This document shows, piece after piece, positions 51,501 to 64,000 of a stretch of DNA of 64,000 nt. Made by a program: the position numbers and the translations under genes. Source of the DNA: Citrus sinensis (lineage: Eukaryota; Streptophyta; Magnoliopsida; Sapindales; Rutaceae); NCBI RefSeq assembly GCF_022201045.2, contig NC_068560.1:36977001-37041000 (forward strand). The letters are read 5' to 3'. Each line of letters starts with the position of its first letter. Position 1 is the stretch's first letter. Under the pieces are notes generated by a model, which saw nothing but the letters and a program-made list of their open reading frames with translations, was not told the DNA's origin and did no database searches.

Positions 51501-54072
51501 TTGAATGTTTAGCAGCATGCAGTTCCTTATTATTGACCTAAATAACAATGTGATGATACGTACAAGCTTTGATTCCTCTCTTGTCTGTTGATTCATCATT
51601 GTTCTGTACGTGAGTGTGTACATTCTTTATATTCATATTCGTTTCAATTCATTTGGAAATCATATGTGATCAATCCATGACTATTGTTTGTTGACGCGTA
51701 AACTCTCGAGCAATGCAGTTTGTTTGAGAAAGTGAATCTTTTTTGAAGAAGCTCATAATTTTTTTTTCATGAAGACTAAAATAAACATGAGATAACATGA
51801 CACCCTCTTTCTTCAGGTTCTATAACGGGTGCCCTGGAAGAATTACCAACTCAAGACTCTGGAACAATACCTCCGCCCGCAGTGTGCAATCATATCCCTC
51901 ATCCCCAGAGCCTTTGGTTTTGCTCTACTAATTGGTACTTAATATTAATGAACATAATTTACGAAAAAGCTTATTTATTGATCAAGTTTCTTGATTTCTC
52001 ATACCTCTCCTAAATAAGAAGAAAAAAACCCGAAGAGGCGGCAGAATAAGGCTCGTTACACATTTCTACCAGTATAAAGAAACTCCGACCAAAATTTTCC
52101 TTCTGTAAAGGCTTAACTAGGGGAAACCAGAACCATATGGTCGAAAGTAGCTACGCACAGTGGATTTTGTGACCGCTCCTATTATATATATATATATATA
52201 TATATATTTGTAGGGTCCAAGCATAATTGATCAAAGATTAATTCTCTGAAGTTGGACCTAATAATATGGGCTATAATGACTAGTAGGTGCTTGGCTTGGC
52301 AGCTGCAATCTGAACTGAGCACCCTTAATGGCCACCGTTGCCGCCACCAGGCCTAGGCCTAGCTGCTGTTTGTGGAGTATCATTTAATTCGCGAAAAAGA
52401 AAGGAAAAAAAAAACAATTGGCTATGGCCTATAGTGTGGCACAGTCATCAAGGCGGGGATGAACTGAATCCGATACAGGGCTATACAGTAGCCCATCGAG
52501 GGCTGGCTACTTGATCCAAGCACTCTGTATTTCTTTTGACTACTTTGTGTGTGTATCAGCTTCATCTTGCTAAGCGAGTTTCTATTTTTATTTTTTTCCT
52601 CATTTAAATTTGCTGACAAGTTTCAGATTATGCAGAAACTTTAATCTAAGTGGGCAGCGTGGGCCTTTAAGTTCAATAAGCGACGAAGTTATGAGACCAT
52701 AGAAAGTGACAACTGGAGGAGGCTGAAGGAACAAATATGGCAATCATTACATAAAGCATCCAAATGAATCAACCAAAAAAATTACACTCATAATCAATCT
52801 AATCAGCACGCCAGGACCAAACCATATTCTCAACAACTCACAAGACCCATTTTTAATTTTCTCATAGATTGTGAATTTTCAGTGTCCTTTCAGCATCACT
52901 GTGCCTGGCCTGATAAAAAATCCTAACAGGAAAAGTTGGATATTCCTTATGCTTAAGGATTCATAAGTAGACAATCTTAAAACTGGGAGTGTGCAAAAGA
53001 TAGCCACTTTTGCTCTACCTTTTAAGAACATTTTAACAAATAAGTGCACTTGTTCAGTGGCAATAAGAGAAAGAGGGAGAGTATTACACTGTTTTGAGCT
53101 AAAAGTAATTTTTTAGTATCCCAAAGATATGTAACTGCAGGCACTAAAGCTGAAGGGCTTATGCTTTTGCTTCTTGTTTTATGCTCAGAGAATTTGGGGG
53201 ACCATCTTTTACCTGGCAATTTCTGATTTCTTCTTAGCCAGTTAGCTTTACTTTGAAGAAGTAACAAGGCCTCTGTCCTTTAAAAAAAATAAAAATAAAA
53301 ATAAATAAGAAAAGGGAATAAACAAGGCCTACGTCTGTAGGTGTTATAGCTTTTGGCTGCATAGATTTAGACCTGCTCAATTTTCATAAAAGAGAGAGAG
53401 GGAGACGGAGTCATTGCTTTATCTTTAAATTACTTTCAGCAAAGGTATGTTAGTACTAAAATAGACTGGTGCTTTCTTCATTTGCTTTGGCATTCAACTA
53501 TTATGCTTATCAATGAGAATGAATCACATTTTATCTTTTAATGGATCTTTTCTAGTATTTTAGATCCCCAAACCTATCAATAAGTGGTTGGTGTTGTTGA
53601 AAAATACTTCCGATTATATATTGTTTTCAGTTTATGTCACTTTTACCTCCTGTTCTTTTCTGTAGACAAGTTGAAGGTTATCACCATTACATTCATATTC
53701 TTATTAATTATGAATCTCTTTTGGTTTCAGTTTCCTTGAATGCAAGTTACTACAGGTTTTCACTTACATTAAGGTATGTCATAACTTCAAGGGGCAATCT
53801 GCTCAGTGGTCCAATAAACTAATCTTTTACTTGTCTTGTGCATTTCCATGTTTTAGCTTGACATGATGCTTGATATTGTCATTAATCCTAAATCTCCTTT
53901 TTTCTTCTTTCCTCTGGTGTAGCTTTCACTGATGTCTTGTGCATTAGATATGGGAAAAACTGAAGTATCTGTCCCTTACATCTGTTAATAAACAAACCCT
54001 TTTAGTTGTTACCTGTCTCTGTAAGTTTCTGTTTCGATTTTTCATAGCCTTTAATCTTCTAGTTCAGGAACT
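51501..54072. other. Upstream region of the second BEL1-like gene
   Basis: About 2.5 kb without a recognisable gene. There is a (TA)n run at about 52182-52207, and an acceptor-like TTCAG at 54063-54067 just before the start codon suggests a 5'UTR intron. The frames at 52422-52619, 53022-53267 and 53634-53822 show no family features. Confidence 0.5.
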
Positions 54073-55684
54073 ATGGTTTCAAAAGACTCACCTCCAAATC
54101 CAGCTTCAAATATGCTACACCAATTCATCATCTCAGACTCCATTACAGCTCAGAATCTTGCAAACCAACATTTTGATACTTATGGTTCTGCATTAAGAGG
54201 CAATAACATACTTCCTCATTCTTTTGGTGTGTTGCCAAGCATTCAGTCTCTTGGGGAAAGAATATCCAGATCAATGGACCTTGTTCATGTTCATGCTCCT
54301 GCCGTAGCAGAGGAATCATCCGAGATCAGTCACACAAGACATCTAATGGACCTTCTTGGAGCATCAAATGAGACCAATGATCAATCCCAGAGGCTTTCTC
54401 TATCTCTTGGTTCTCACATGCTAGTTCCATCCGGCCATTACAACCAGAGCCCCAATTACTTATTTTATGGGGATGAAGCTAGAGAAGTTTGTAATCCAGG
54501 AGTGGATCAGCATGTAAGTGAGGGCTATTCGTTCAACAGCAACTCAATAAATCGCGCTTGTTCCATTGATGGAACAGAATCTTTTGCTTATGCAGTAGGG
54601 AATTCAAGATTTCTAAGACCAGCTCAGTCCCTTTTAGAAGAAGTAGTTAATGTTGGCAAAAACATTGACATGAGTGATGAAAGATATATCAGCAAGTTGT
54701 ATCATGGTAGCCGGAGAGGAGGGCTAAGATTATCATCTGAATTAAAAGCAGAAATGTGCAATACTGGGACGTTATCTGCTGAGAAACAAGAGCTTCGTCT
54801 CAGAATTGCAAAGCTTATTTCCTTGCTAGAGGAGGTTTTTATTTCTAATTCACATATTGAACATTAGAATTCTGTGCAAGTTATTTGAGCTAATTGTTTC
54901 CAAAATTTTAGGTGGAGAGCAAATATGAGATATACTACAACCAAATGGAAGAAGTAGTGTCATCATATGAAGTGATAGCAGGGTTAGGTGCAGCCAAATC
55001 TTACACTTCTTTAGCACTCCAAGCCATGTCTAGACATTTCTGCAGTTTAAGAGATGCCATAATATCTCAAATAAATATCGCAAGCAGAAGATTTTCTCAA
55101 GACTTGCCAAAAATCAGCTCAGGATTATCTCAACTTAGCTTGTTTGATAGAGAGGCTAGGCACCATAGAATGTCTCTTCAACAGCTTGGAATGTTCCATA
55201 GCCAACGACAAGTATGGAGGCCGATCAGGGGGCTGCCAGAGACTTCTGTGGGAATACTTCGCTCTTGGCTATTTGAACACTTTCTTCATCCGTAAGTGCT
55301 TTAAATTTTGGCTATGAATTACTTCTTTTGTTGCAAAATTATCTATTCATTTCTTTTCCTTATAATTCTCAAACAGATACCCGAATGACTCTGAAAAGCA
55401 ACTGTTGGCATCCCAGACAGGCCTGACCAAGAACCAAGTAATTTTCTCTTTTAACAAATTTTAGTATATGGCAATGAATCGGAATTGTTTTGTTGTAAAT
55501 TTGGGCACCGCCATGGTTGATTCAGGTGTCAAATTGGTTCATTAACGCTCGAGTTCGGCTATGGAAGCCTATGATCGAAGAAATGTACAGAGAGGAATTT
55601 GCAGACTCTTCGGAAGACTCAAATCCATCATTTGCTGGCAGTTCTGCTACAAGGGAAGGCGGAGCTGATCAAGCAGGAGATTGA
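54073..55684 (+). CDS. BLH11: BEL1-like TALE homeodomain transcription factor (BLH11 type)
   Basis: Exons are 54073-54834, 54912-55291, 55377-55437 and 55526-55684, in phase, giving 453 aa. Exon boundaries fall at the same codons as in the BEL1-like gene at 34926-37909 (LLEE/V, HP/YPNDSEK, KNQ/V). It has N-terminal [11 protein letters not shown] (ZIBEL-like), the SKY box [18 protein letters not shown] (about 177-194), the BELL domain (about 240-305), the homeodomain from [11 protein letters not shown] (about 356-415) with PYPNDSEKQ and recognition helix [17 protein letters not shown], then a short acidic tail. The C-terminal ZIBEL motif of its neighbour is absent. It presumably binds DNA with KNOX partners. 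BLH11 identity rests on remembered synteny (At1g75430) and on the short tail. Confidence 0.92.
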
Positions 55685-56416
55685 TTGAAGAAGATGGAGC
55701 ACTTAACTAACAGGATTATGAAATAGCTTATCCTCAAAATTAACTCTTAATTAAAATCTTCCAATATGTGCAAGTTTGCTGCCAGAAATATTTTCCACCC
55801 CTTGTTTTAACATTAATGCTTCAAATTTTCTATTATTTATATGCCCAATTCTGTAAGCCATTCACATTCAGCCACATACTGGCAACGAAAGCACTTCACC
55901 AGAGAATGTGTTCCAAGATTTATTGTTGTTATAATAAATGAAACGTAAGATAAAATAAAATAAACGATATGAATTGAATGTAACACAAAGCGTTTAATGG
56001 ATCTCTGATGCTAACACACACCATGAAATTAATAAATTCAGTTAATTAAGGCAAGTTACATCCAACTATCCAAGTGGGCACTATAATATTATATGTTCAT
56101 ATTCACCGAAGATCGAACCCGCCGCGCAGCGCCCAAAAGTGTGATGAAAAAGATCTCACGAAGATCTAGCGATCTTCTATTCCACGTGGCAAAATCGCGA
56201 CGCTTGAAAACCACCAATTGCGCGCGTCAACGCAAACTACACAGTCAGCGAATAGCGACAAATAAAATCACTGCCGAAAATAATTCTAGATCGTCCGATT
56301 CATTATTTTCTTTACCAATCAGAATTTTCTCGCACGATAAATTAGATTTTGCTTCATTTCCATAAAAGTACATCACAGGAAAATCCAGACGGTGCCGTTC
56401 TCTTCTCGTGGAAGCC
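55685..56416. other. 3' flank of the BLH11-type gene and promoter of the UBC gene
   Basis: The first half is AT-rich 3'UTR. From about 56100 the composition becomes more GC-rich, consistent with the promoter and 5'UTR of the downstream housekeeping gene. The frame at 56093-56365 has no family features. Confidence 0.5.
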
Positions 56417-59009
56417 ATGACCAGTTCATCTGCTCCTTCACGCAAGGTCTCTCTCTCACTCTCCATGAACGAACAAACAAACGCGCATAATTATTTACTT
56501 ATTTTTTGAACGTTGCCTAATTTCGTTTTAATTCTTTTCTGTAATTTTTGATTTGATTGTATTTTTTGACTTTTTTATTTTGCGTAGGCTTTAAGCAAGA
56601 TCGCAAGTAATAGACTGCAAAAAGAGCTTGTGGAGTGGCAAGTCAATCCTCCAGCGGGATTCAAACACAAAGTCACTGATAATCTGCAAAGGTGTTTTTC
56701 ATCAGTGTTTTTTTACGTGTCGCTCCGATTTTTTAATCATTTGTTAAATTAATTTTTTTGTTCTTGTTTAAATTCGAGTAACTTTTTTTTTTCCCGTGTG
56801 AAGGTGGATAATCGAAGTCAACGGAGCGCCGGGGACGCTCTATGCGAACGAAACGTTTGAGCTTCAAGTGGATTTCCCTGAGCATTACCCTATGGAGGCA
56901 CCTCAAGTAATTAATTACACGATTATTTTTTTTCTAGTTCTAAATTCTTATTCGCTTGCTGTTTGGTTGCCGAGAAATTGTAGAAACTTGTAGAAACCTT
57001 TAGTAGATTTTTGTCTTTAATGTTTCCACCGTTGCATTTGAAATTTGGCTATTAGTCTAAGGTTTTTTTTCCTTAGCGTTCGACAACCCAATTGGGCCTT
57101 GATGGTTTTATAGTGATTAGAATAGAATTTCCAATATTCTCTTGTGATGTTTTGGCAGGTGATTTTTCTCCCTCCAGCTCCTCTGCATCCCCACATTTAT
57201 AGCAATGGACATATCTGTTTAGGTATTGCTTCCTTTTAGTTTTGATTTATTTTCTTTGCATTTCTTTGGGCTTTGAATTTGTGCAGTTAGTAATTGACTT
57301 ATGTAAGACTATGAGTTGGTTATGGTTATTTTGTAGGAGTATGACAATGTTCTTAATCTCTTGCTTCAAGTTTGCTATCATATAGTTGTCAAAAGGTTAA
57401 CCATTGTGATTATTTGGTCAAGTCTGTTGAATTTTGAGTTATTAGGTTTTGTCGTGTTGTAAATCTCAAAATATTGTTGTCCATGTCTAATCAATTTGCA
57501 TGCCTGAGAGTTTGGAGAACCGGATGAAGCTTAAGACAAGCTTCGTGTCTGCATTTGTGAAGTTAGGTTCTTATGATTCATTCTTTGTCAAGCTGTTTTA
57601 GCCTGCTTCAGTGGAGCATTTGAATTCTGGTTCATATAATTAGTTCTCTATTCATCATTTCCGAATGCTGACTCGCGAGGCAAAAGCCTGTCTACTAGGA
57701 ACTTGTGGTTTGCAATAATTTATATCTTAAGTTTTGCTATGTTCAGTAGTTAATGTGGTTAGGTAATATAATTTATATGTTAAGCTATAAAACCTTTTCG
57801 TCTTTCTATGACTAGTTTCTTTTTGACATTTGTTATTCTTTTCACGTAAGACAGTCTTTCTTGTAAAACATTAGACATGCTTATATAGTTTTTATTTCTT
57901 TTTGACAATTATTATTTTTTCACGTGAGACAGTCTTTCTTGTAAAACAGTAGACATGCTTATATGGTTTCAGAACGCATACTTGTGTTCGTGTTTAATTT
58001 ATGGTTTTGTGTAATGGAGTACTTCTGTCATATGCATTTGGTGTTGGTGCACCAATGAGATGTTAGTTTTCTGCATCACAGCTTACCAGATTATGAAAAG
58101 GATGTTAGCTATTGTATCTTTTAGGCCGTTTGACAACTTTCTTATCTTCTAAATCTTTTGTGTTATACATCAAATATCCAGTCTAACCTATGAAAGTTAT
58201 TTGGTATGACTGCTTATTACTGTTTATCTGAGATTTGATGGTGTCAATTTGGCAGTGCCAATGCACGTGCGTGGCATTTTCGAGTAGCTTTAAACCATGA
58301 TATTTAGCTTCTTGGTTGCTTCTCTCCCCATCAATGCTTATCACATTACATGTTGAGTTATATGTGAATTGATGAAACTAAATATAATCCCTATCTGATT
58401 ATGATATGGGTGTTCAATATACCCTTTGATTTTATTCATGGATTGTTTGCTGATAAAATGAAGTAATTTTTTTAGCTTTGGGAATTTTGTCTATTTCTTT
58501 TGATTCGCCTCTAGGGGTTGAGGTTAAGGTGAATTCTGCAAGAATGTTGGCTGGTTACAAATTTTTGACTTCTGAGGGCAGTCTAAGAATAATTATCTCA
58601 CATAAACTTTGGTTGGTGACAGTTGTTTTTGAATAATATTGAGAAAAGAATGCAAAGACTACTTTTTGATCCTTAGTTGATGTGGAAACATGTGCCATTT
58701 GTCTTTGCAGATATTCTTTATGATTCCTGGTCCCCGGCAATGACTGTTAGTTCTGTATGTATCAGCATTCTCTCCATGTTGTCAAGCTCAACTGTGAAGG
58801 TTTGCTTCTAAAACTTATATTACTTTGCTGTTATTTCCCTTAACCCCCATCTGCTTCAATTTTTTCTATTCAATACACCTTATGAGCATCACTTGCATTC
58901 TGTCATCATGCAGCAACGGCCCGCCGATAACGACCGTTATGTGAAGAACTGTAGGAATGGGAGATCTCCAAAGGAGACAAGATGGTGGTTCCATGATGAT
59001 AAAGTGTAA
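56417..59009 (+). CDS. UBC15: Ubiquitin-conjugating enzyme E2, UBC15-18 group
   Basis: Six exons, 56417-56446, 56588-56691, 56804-56906, 57159-57222, 58711-58799 and 58914-59009, in phase, give 161 aa, exactly the length of the Arabidopsis UBC15-18 proteins. The UBC fold is clear: ASNRLQKELVEWQVNPPAGF, then YANETFELQVDFPEHYPMEAP and the active site HPHIYSNGHICLDILYDSW, with catalytic Cys at residue 99. The usual HPN is replaced by SNG here, as in this group. The C-terminus is basic and ends WWFHDDKV. It takes ubiquitin from E1 and passes it to E3 ligases. The number of the subgroup member is from memory and synteny (At1g45050). Intron 4 is 1488 bases long and carries a tandem duplication. Confidence 0.93.
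57816..57970. repeat. 79-bp tandem duplication in UBC intron 4
   Basis: Two adjacent copies begin TTTCTTTTTGACA (57816 and 57895) and both contain GACAGTCTTTCTTGTAAAAC and AGACATGCTTATAT. The copies differ at only a few positions. Confidence 0.88.
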
Positions 59010-59985
59010 TGATAGAAGAAGTATCAATTAGCTGTAACCTGTGTATAAAATGGAGGGTTTTGGGAAAGATTCGTGGAAGGCATCTGGAAAGGGGGCTGCC
59101 ATTGCTATGCCTATAAAAACCTGTCCTCTGTTTTTTATGTTTTCACTTGCTCTGTACTCGGGATGATTTTATATTTTGGTTGTACTGCCCTCCCGTAACA
59201 GGTTTCATAATTTCAATGATATCCTAATTATCAATAGGAACAAAGATCGTGTCTTTTGCTTGGGGCTTCTTAATAAGACTTGATCGTCGATCAACTATGC
59301 TACGGAGGATCAAAAATAGTAGGGGGAAAAAGAAAAGTTGTAACCTTCTAATCATGGTTCTTGCACAAAATTGCCCGCATCCTAAGTTATCACGAGGCTA
59401 AAATTCTTGGATTGCTGAATTTGACTTATAGACTATTTGAGAACTTCTGTAGTTTTGTTTTTATATTGTATCAATAAAAATGCTGGAGGTTGCTGGACTT
59501 TCTAAACATTTTATCGGTCTTTTCTTATTTGATATAAAGTTTGGCCGAGTTTATGCGTTCGGTAAAAAGTGTACTTGGTTTTTGCACGGTGTACATCAAA
59601 CAAAATTAAACGGTCGTTGTTCAACTCGCTGTTATATAAGAGGGCCGCCGGCGCAGGCACAATATATAAGCGTACACAGCCGTTTCAACTGTTTCAAGAT
59701 CAAAAGATTTTTTCATTTAAAATTTTTTTAAAACGAAATAAAAAGTTAAAAACTACTCTTTTAACAGTTTTGTCATGTAACCGGACGACGTTGCTTTCCC
59801 TTCAATGAAGATGACGGAACTGGTAACGAGCAAATAAGAGGTATTATACGTATGGTACGTGTGCACTCATTTTGCTCTAGAATTTATCCGAGCGAACGAC
59901 GTCGTATTGTCAAGTCGAGTGAGTGAAACGCGAGGATAATTTTGTACTCGATCGTTTGTTAGCTGCCGCACAGACTGGAGTGCGA
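59010..59985. other. 3' flank of the UBC gene and promoter of the RsmI-like gene
   Basis: Holds the UBC 3'UTR to about 59250 and then the upstream region of the next gene. Short frames at 59480-59808 carry no recognisable domain. Confidence 0.5.
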
Positions 59986-62900
59986 ATGAGGCTGGTACAA
60001 AGACTTCCTTTAATGGCAAATTCACTCGCAACGACAGGTCTTTCAAAGACTTCATGGCAGAGCAGGCCTCTTCTTAGCTTTCTTCGTACACAAACACTCT
60101 TAAACTCACTATCACTTTACCCTAAAATTAATTACCTCCTCTTATGCTCCTGTTCACAATCGCAAACCTCCCCCGATTTCTCCAACTTAATCCTCGAACA
60201 ATCTTCAAAACGTGTAAGGCTTCTCTTCTTTCAACTTCGTTCATTTCATTCATCATCTATTTAGTTCGTTAAATCAATCCTGTTTTTAAGCATTGGTTAA
60301 AAGACGCTTTATAATTGTTGAATATTGGGAGAAACTTATTATTAATCTTATAGGGCCCTCTGGAACCTGGATTGTATCTAGTCGCAACACCCATCGGAAA
60401 TCTTGAAGATATCACCTTACGGTACTACTATCCAACCCCCACCCCCCCAAACAAAATCTCCTAATTGAACATTAGCCTCTAATTATCTTAGCTATTATGC
60501 AGAGCTCTTCGTGTCTTGAAATCAGCTAACGTAATACTTTCAGAAGACACAAGGCATTCAGGGAAGTTACTTCAGTATTACAATATTAAAACTCCTCTTG
60601 TAAGTTTCTTTACTTGAATCAAATTCCTATCGGTTGTGTCTTGATTAATTTTCATCAATTCTAATTGTATGCTTTAGATTTCAGCTGAGTTATCACAAGT
60701 TCAATGAGTCGCAAAGAGAGCAAACAGTGTTAAATAGGTTGAAACAGGGTGAGATCGTGGCACTGATCAGTGATGCCGGAACACCTGGCATTAGTGATCC
60801 TGGTACTGAATTGGTGAGTATGTTGTGCATTCTGCATTTGTATTTTGGTTTCTTTGCAAAAGATTATGACATTTGTAGTGAAAGAGTAACAATCTTATGG
60901 AATTACATTGTTGTTGTGTATAATAAATGATATCCTCTATTTCCTTATTGTATCATTTAAATATTCTCTTGATATAAATATCAGAACGTCAATTTACCTG
61001 CATTTCATTAGGAAACTAAGCCAAAACAACCAGGCAAGTCTGGAACTGTATGCTAAGATTCTGTATTGAGTGTTGTATTGGTTCTGGGAACAATGTTTTT
61101 TTCGTCTCCCACCAAGTTGAACAGCTCGGGAAGGATTTGTCTTAGTTTGACTAGGATGAATCAGATTTTATTTCATACTTCCATTCACTCTCTGCAGGGA
61201 ACCTAATGTACTTTCTCAGTGCCAAATAAGGTTGAACTTCCAGATCGTAATCAGATAAAAGCTGAGCCAAAATTGTTTTACTTTCAACATTTTGATTTCT
61301 GAATAGAACAAGTTTCCTCCTGAAGAAGTGCACTGCTTTATTACCTGTGTTGTTCTGTAACAATTCCTTAGTCCTTTAAGGATCATAAACCACACTTCAA
61401 ATTGCTAAAATTATTTGTGAAAATTCCCTGGAAATTTCTACTTCTAATTCATCACAAAGAATGCAATCATTATGTATTCAAAATCTTTATACAGGCAAAA
61501 TTATGTGTGGATGAGAAAATTCCTGTTGTCCCGATTCCTGGAGCTTCTGCTTTTGTAGCTGCTCTTTCTGCCTCGGGTTTGGCCACCGATGAGTTTACAT
61601 TTGGTAATTTTTAGAATTACTTATTTTGGTCTGATGTGATCCAGTTAGTGCAGTATCAACAACATTCAGCCTAATATCAATTGTACTGATGCAGTTGGAT
61701 TTCTCCCTAAACATGCTAGATCAAGGACAGAGAGACTAATGCTTTCTGCAAATGAAGTGAAAACACAAATATTTTATGTTCCTCCTCACAAGCTTTTGCA
61801 ATTTCTTGAAGAAACTTCCTTACTTTTTGGTTACTCAAGGTATATACGTTATCTAAAAATTCTATTTCTTTTTTGCCAACTATAGCTTTATGAAGTTTAG
61901 TAAAGTGGAGGTGCTATGTGTGTTTTTGGAGTCATCCTCTTTTATTTGATTTTTTGGGAATAAAGGAATATATCATAATAGTGTCAAGTTATGGAGATAG
62001 ACTTTACACTTCTTAATTAATTGATAATGATGACAGTTAATGTAATTGCATTGCAGAAGGTGTGTAATAGCTCGGGAAATAACGAAAATGCATGAAGAGG
62101 TAGAGTTTTATATTCTGTTATGCGTTGCTTCCTGTTTATGTTGCTTCATTGGGTTTTTGGGCAATCAGATTGAGATGCTGATTGAGGATTCCTTTCTAAA
62201 TTTGAGATGCATAATTTCCTTTAAGTTTTTATATGCTAATTCTTGTAAATTTAATCTGTGATTTGTGCTTTATTGATCTTATCTATTGATAGCACGGCTA
62301 GATGTAGAGCAATCATCATTCCTTAAGAGAGAACACATAAAACCGCAAGTGTTGAGGGACTTGTCTCTTGTTAGAAAAAAGATAGAAGTGTCATTCAGTA
62401 AGCTCTCTTTGGCACTGATGGGAGCATGATTTTACACCAAGTTATTACTCAAGCTTCTGCATGGATTATTTTTTTCTCCTTTGTTTTGGTGTGTGTGTGG
62501 TTATTGGTGGGAGGGGGGATACCAAAGAACTTTGATCCATGATTGGGTCTGTAAATGGCCATTTGTTCCTGGCTTGCATATCAATGGCTTAAAAGGAGGA
62601 GTAGAAAGAAAATGGTATATTATCATGACATGTGCAAATTAAGTATGGTCAATGGTGGGTTTTGATAGATATCCTTCACATAATGAAATATTATTTAAAT
62701 AACGTGCTTATACTGTATGGCATGTTCTAGTTTATGTTCATCCAGCAAAGTAGATCTTAACCTTACCCAATGATATATATGGTGCAAGTACATGTGATAT
62801 CGTTGTCGGACAATAGAACTTCTGCCATTAAATTTGTTAGAAATCATTATGTCATTATTTCACGTTATGGATTTGCTTTTAGGATCTCTTACTAACTAAG

Positions 62901-63721
62901 GAAGATGATTTTCCCTGGTCAGTTTTGGAGGGGTACTTTGGGGGAAGCCAAAGAAGCATTTTCAAGTCACCAACCAAAAGGAGAAATTACAGTGTTAGTT
63001 GAAGGCAAGGCAATATGTGTCGTTGAAACTCCATCAGAGGATCAGCTTGAAAAGGAATTAAGAGGATTAATCTCCGCTGGGCACAATCTTTCAATGGTAA
63101 CTACTACTTTAGTAGTGTTTACTTTTCAAATTGCGGTTTGTCCAAACAAATTTCTGTTTTGCAGAATTTCATACAGAACTTTTTTTTTTCTTTTTTTTTC
63201 TTATTTTTACAGAAATTTTTAGTTTTTTTAGTCTTTAATTTCTTCAAACCTCTTGAGGAGATAATATAGGAAATATGGGTTAGGTTATACCGTTTCACTA
63301 TGATACTCTTTTTATGTAATCTTACAAGTACTTGGAAGTACAATCAGTATGGTTCTTCTGGTTAGGTACTATCAATTAGGGTGTTCACTGTGAAACATTC
63401 ACTTTCCGTATCATAAAAAGCATGGAAAACCACTTCAGTTTTAACTGCAATATCAGTCAAACCAATGCAAATAGCACCTAGATTTCTGTTTAAAATTTTT
63501 CTTCTTCTTTTATTGTGTTTTCTCTCTGCATTGCCTTTATAAATTATATCTTTAATCTCCTAGGAGATACAAGTCAATATTTATAACAGGTTTTAATGTG
63601 CCTCTAGGCTGTCAAATTGGTGGCTCAAGGAACATCAGTGAGGAGGAAAACCATATATTCTCTTGCATTGAGGAAATTTGGAAAGCAAATTGAGGCAGCG
63701 GATGATTCAAATAGCTGCTAA
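59986..63721 (+). CDS. RsmI-like 16S rRNA (cytidine-2'-O) methyltransferase, tetrapyrrole-methylase fold, plastid-type
   Basis: Nine exons, 59986-60213, 60354-60421, 60503-60599, 60685-60813, 61495-61603, 61695-61839, 62057-62099, 62923-63096 and 63608-63721, in phase, give 368 aa. Residues 1-75 are Ser/Leu-rich with no acid until late, a likely plastid transit peptide. Then come the family signatures GLYLVATPIGNLEDITLRAL, VILSEDTRHSGKLL, ALISDAGTPGISDPGTEL and VPIPGASAFVAALSASGL, followed by VGFLPKHARSR, REITKMHEE and GEITVLVEG. Bacterial RsmI methylates the ribose of C1402 in the decoding centre using S-adenosylmethionine. A matching role on plastid rRNA is inferred; the Arabidopsis counterpart is At1g45110 as I recall. 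Met at 60013 is an alternative start. Confidence 0.93.
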
Positions 63722-64000
63722 CCGTAGAGTGTGTGATGTTCATTTCTTGTTACTCAAGTCTTATGTGCTGATAAGTTAGTCAAAAGTGGTAAGTTTTTCT
63801 AGCTCATCCCTTCACTTGCTTGCCTGTACGGATGCTTGAACAGTGAAACCAGTGCGAAACAATGTTATCCTTATTTATCAGATGAGATTTCAAGGGTTAT
63901 TGTTTCATGATACTGAACTTATGGAGCAAAAGGATTTGAACAAGGATGTTCCAAAAAGGTCAGTTTATTGATAGACATTCATCTCAAATGCGGCTTATTT
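63722..64000 (+). other. Probable 3'UTR of the RsmI-like gene
   Basis: No further coding signal before the window ends. The sequence is consistent with a 3'UTR, and a donor-like AAAAGTGGTAAGTTT near 63783-63797 leaves open an alternative 3' structure. Confidence 0.4.

Overview
The window is nuclear DNA of a flowering plant, most likely a woody rosid eudicot. The genes are intron-rich with GT-AG introns, the intergenic DNA is AT-rich, and there are plastid-type and BEL1-type plant genes plus plant retroelements and MITEs. Citrus is plausible, but the sequence does not prove a genus. I reconstructed ten intact protein genes by following splice sites exon to exon and checking that reading phase is kept throughout; none of them contains an internal stop.

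Layout: 2317-4435 (+) N-myristoylated RING-type protein; 8021-10643 (-) plastid-type NAD(P)-binding epimerase-like protein; 11506-12607 (+) TLC-domain membrane protein; 13438-16212 (-) proteasome ATPase RPT4; 18199-22282 (-) Golgi-type family 4 glycosyltransferase with a dead LINE in one intron; 23404-24766 (-) class III peroxidase of the PRX9 type; 25517-30017 (-) organellar HflX GTPase; 34926-37909 (+) BEL1-like homeodomain gene of the BLH3/BLH10 type; 54073-55684 (+) a second BEL1-like gene of the BLH11 type; 56417-59009 (+) ubiquitin-conjugating enzyme of the UBC15-18 group; 59986-63721 (+) plastid-type RsmI-like rRNA methyltransferase.

The 16 kb between the two BEL1-like genes is the accessory part. 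It holds a Mutator-like MITE with a 9-bp target duplication (38979-39629), a fold-back repeat (about 40700-41095) with a third copy nearby, and a relic SABATH methyltransferase gene. A young Ty1/copia element with 1.5-kb LTRs (41566-50341) inserted into an exon of that relic. Just downstream of the relic is a second copy of the 3'-flank sequence of the first BEL1-like gene, which points to an old local duplication.

The genes do not form an operon or pathway; their order is an inherited neighbourhood. From memory, it interleaves Arabidopsis genes now split among At1g19680-19710, At1g75400-75430 and At1g44970-45110, a good example of fractionation after genome duplication. I found no CRISPR array, rRNA or tRNA gene, and nothing I would call a new molecular system. 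The most notable items are the nested relic locus, the interleaved synteny, a GC-AG intron in the HflX gene and the structured GC-rich leader of the copia element.
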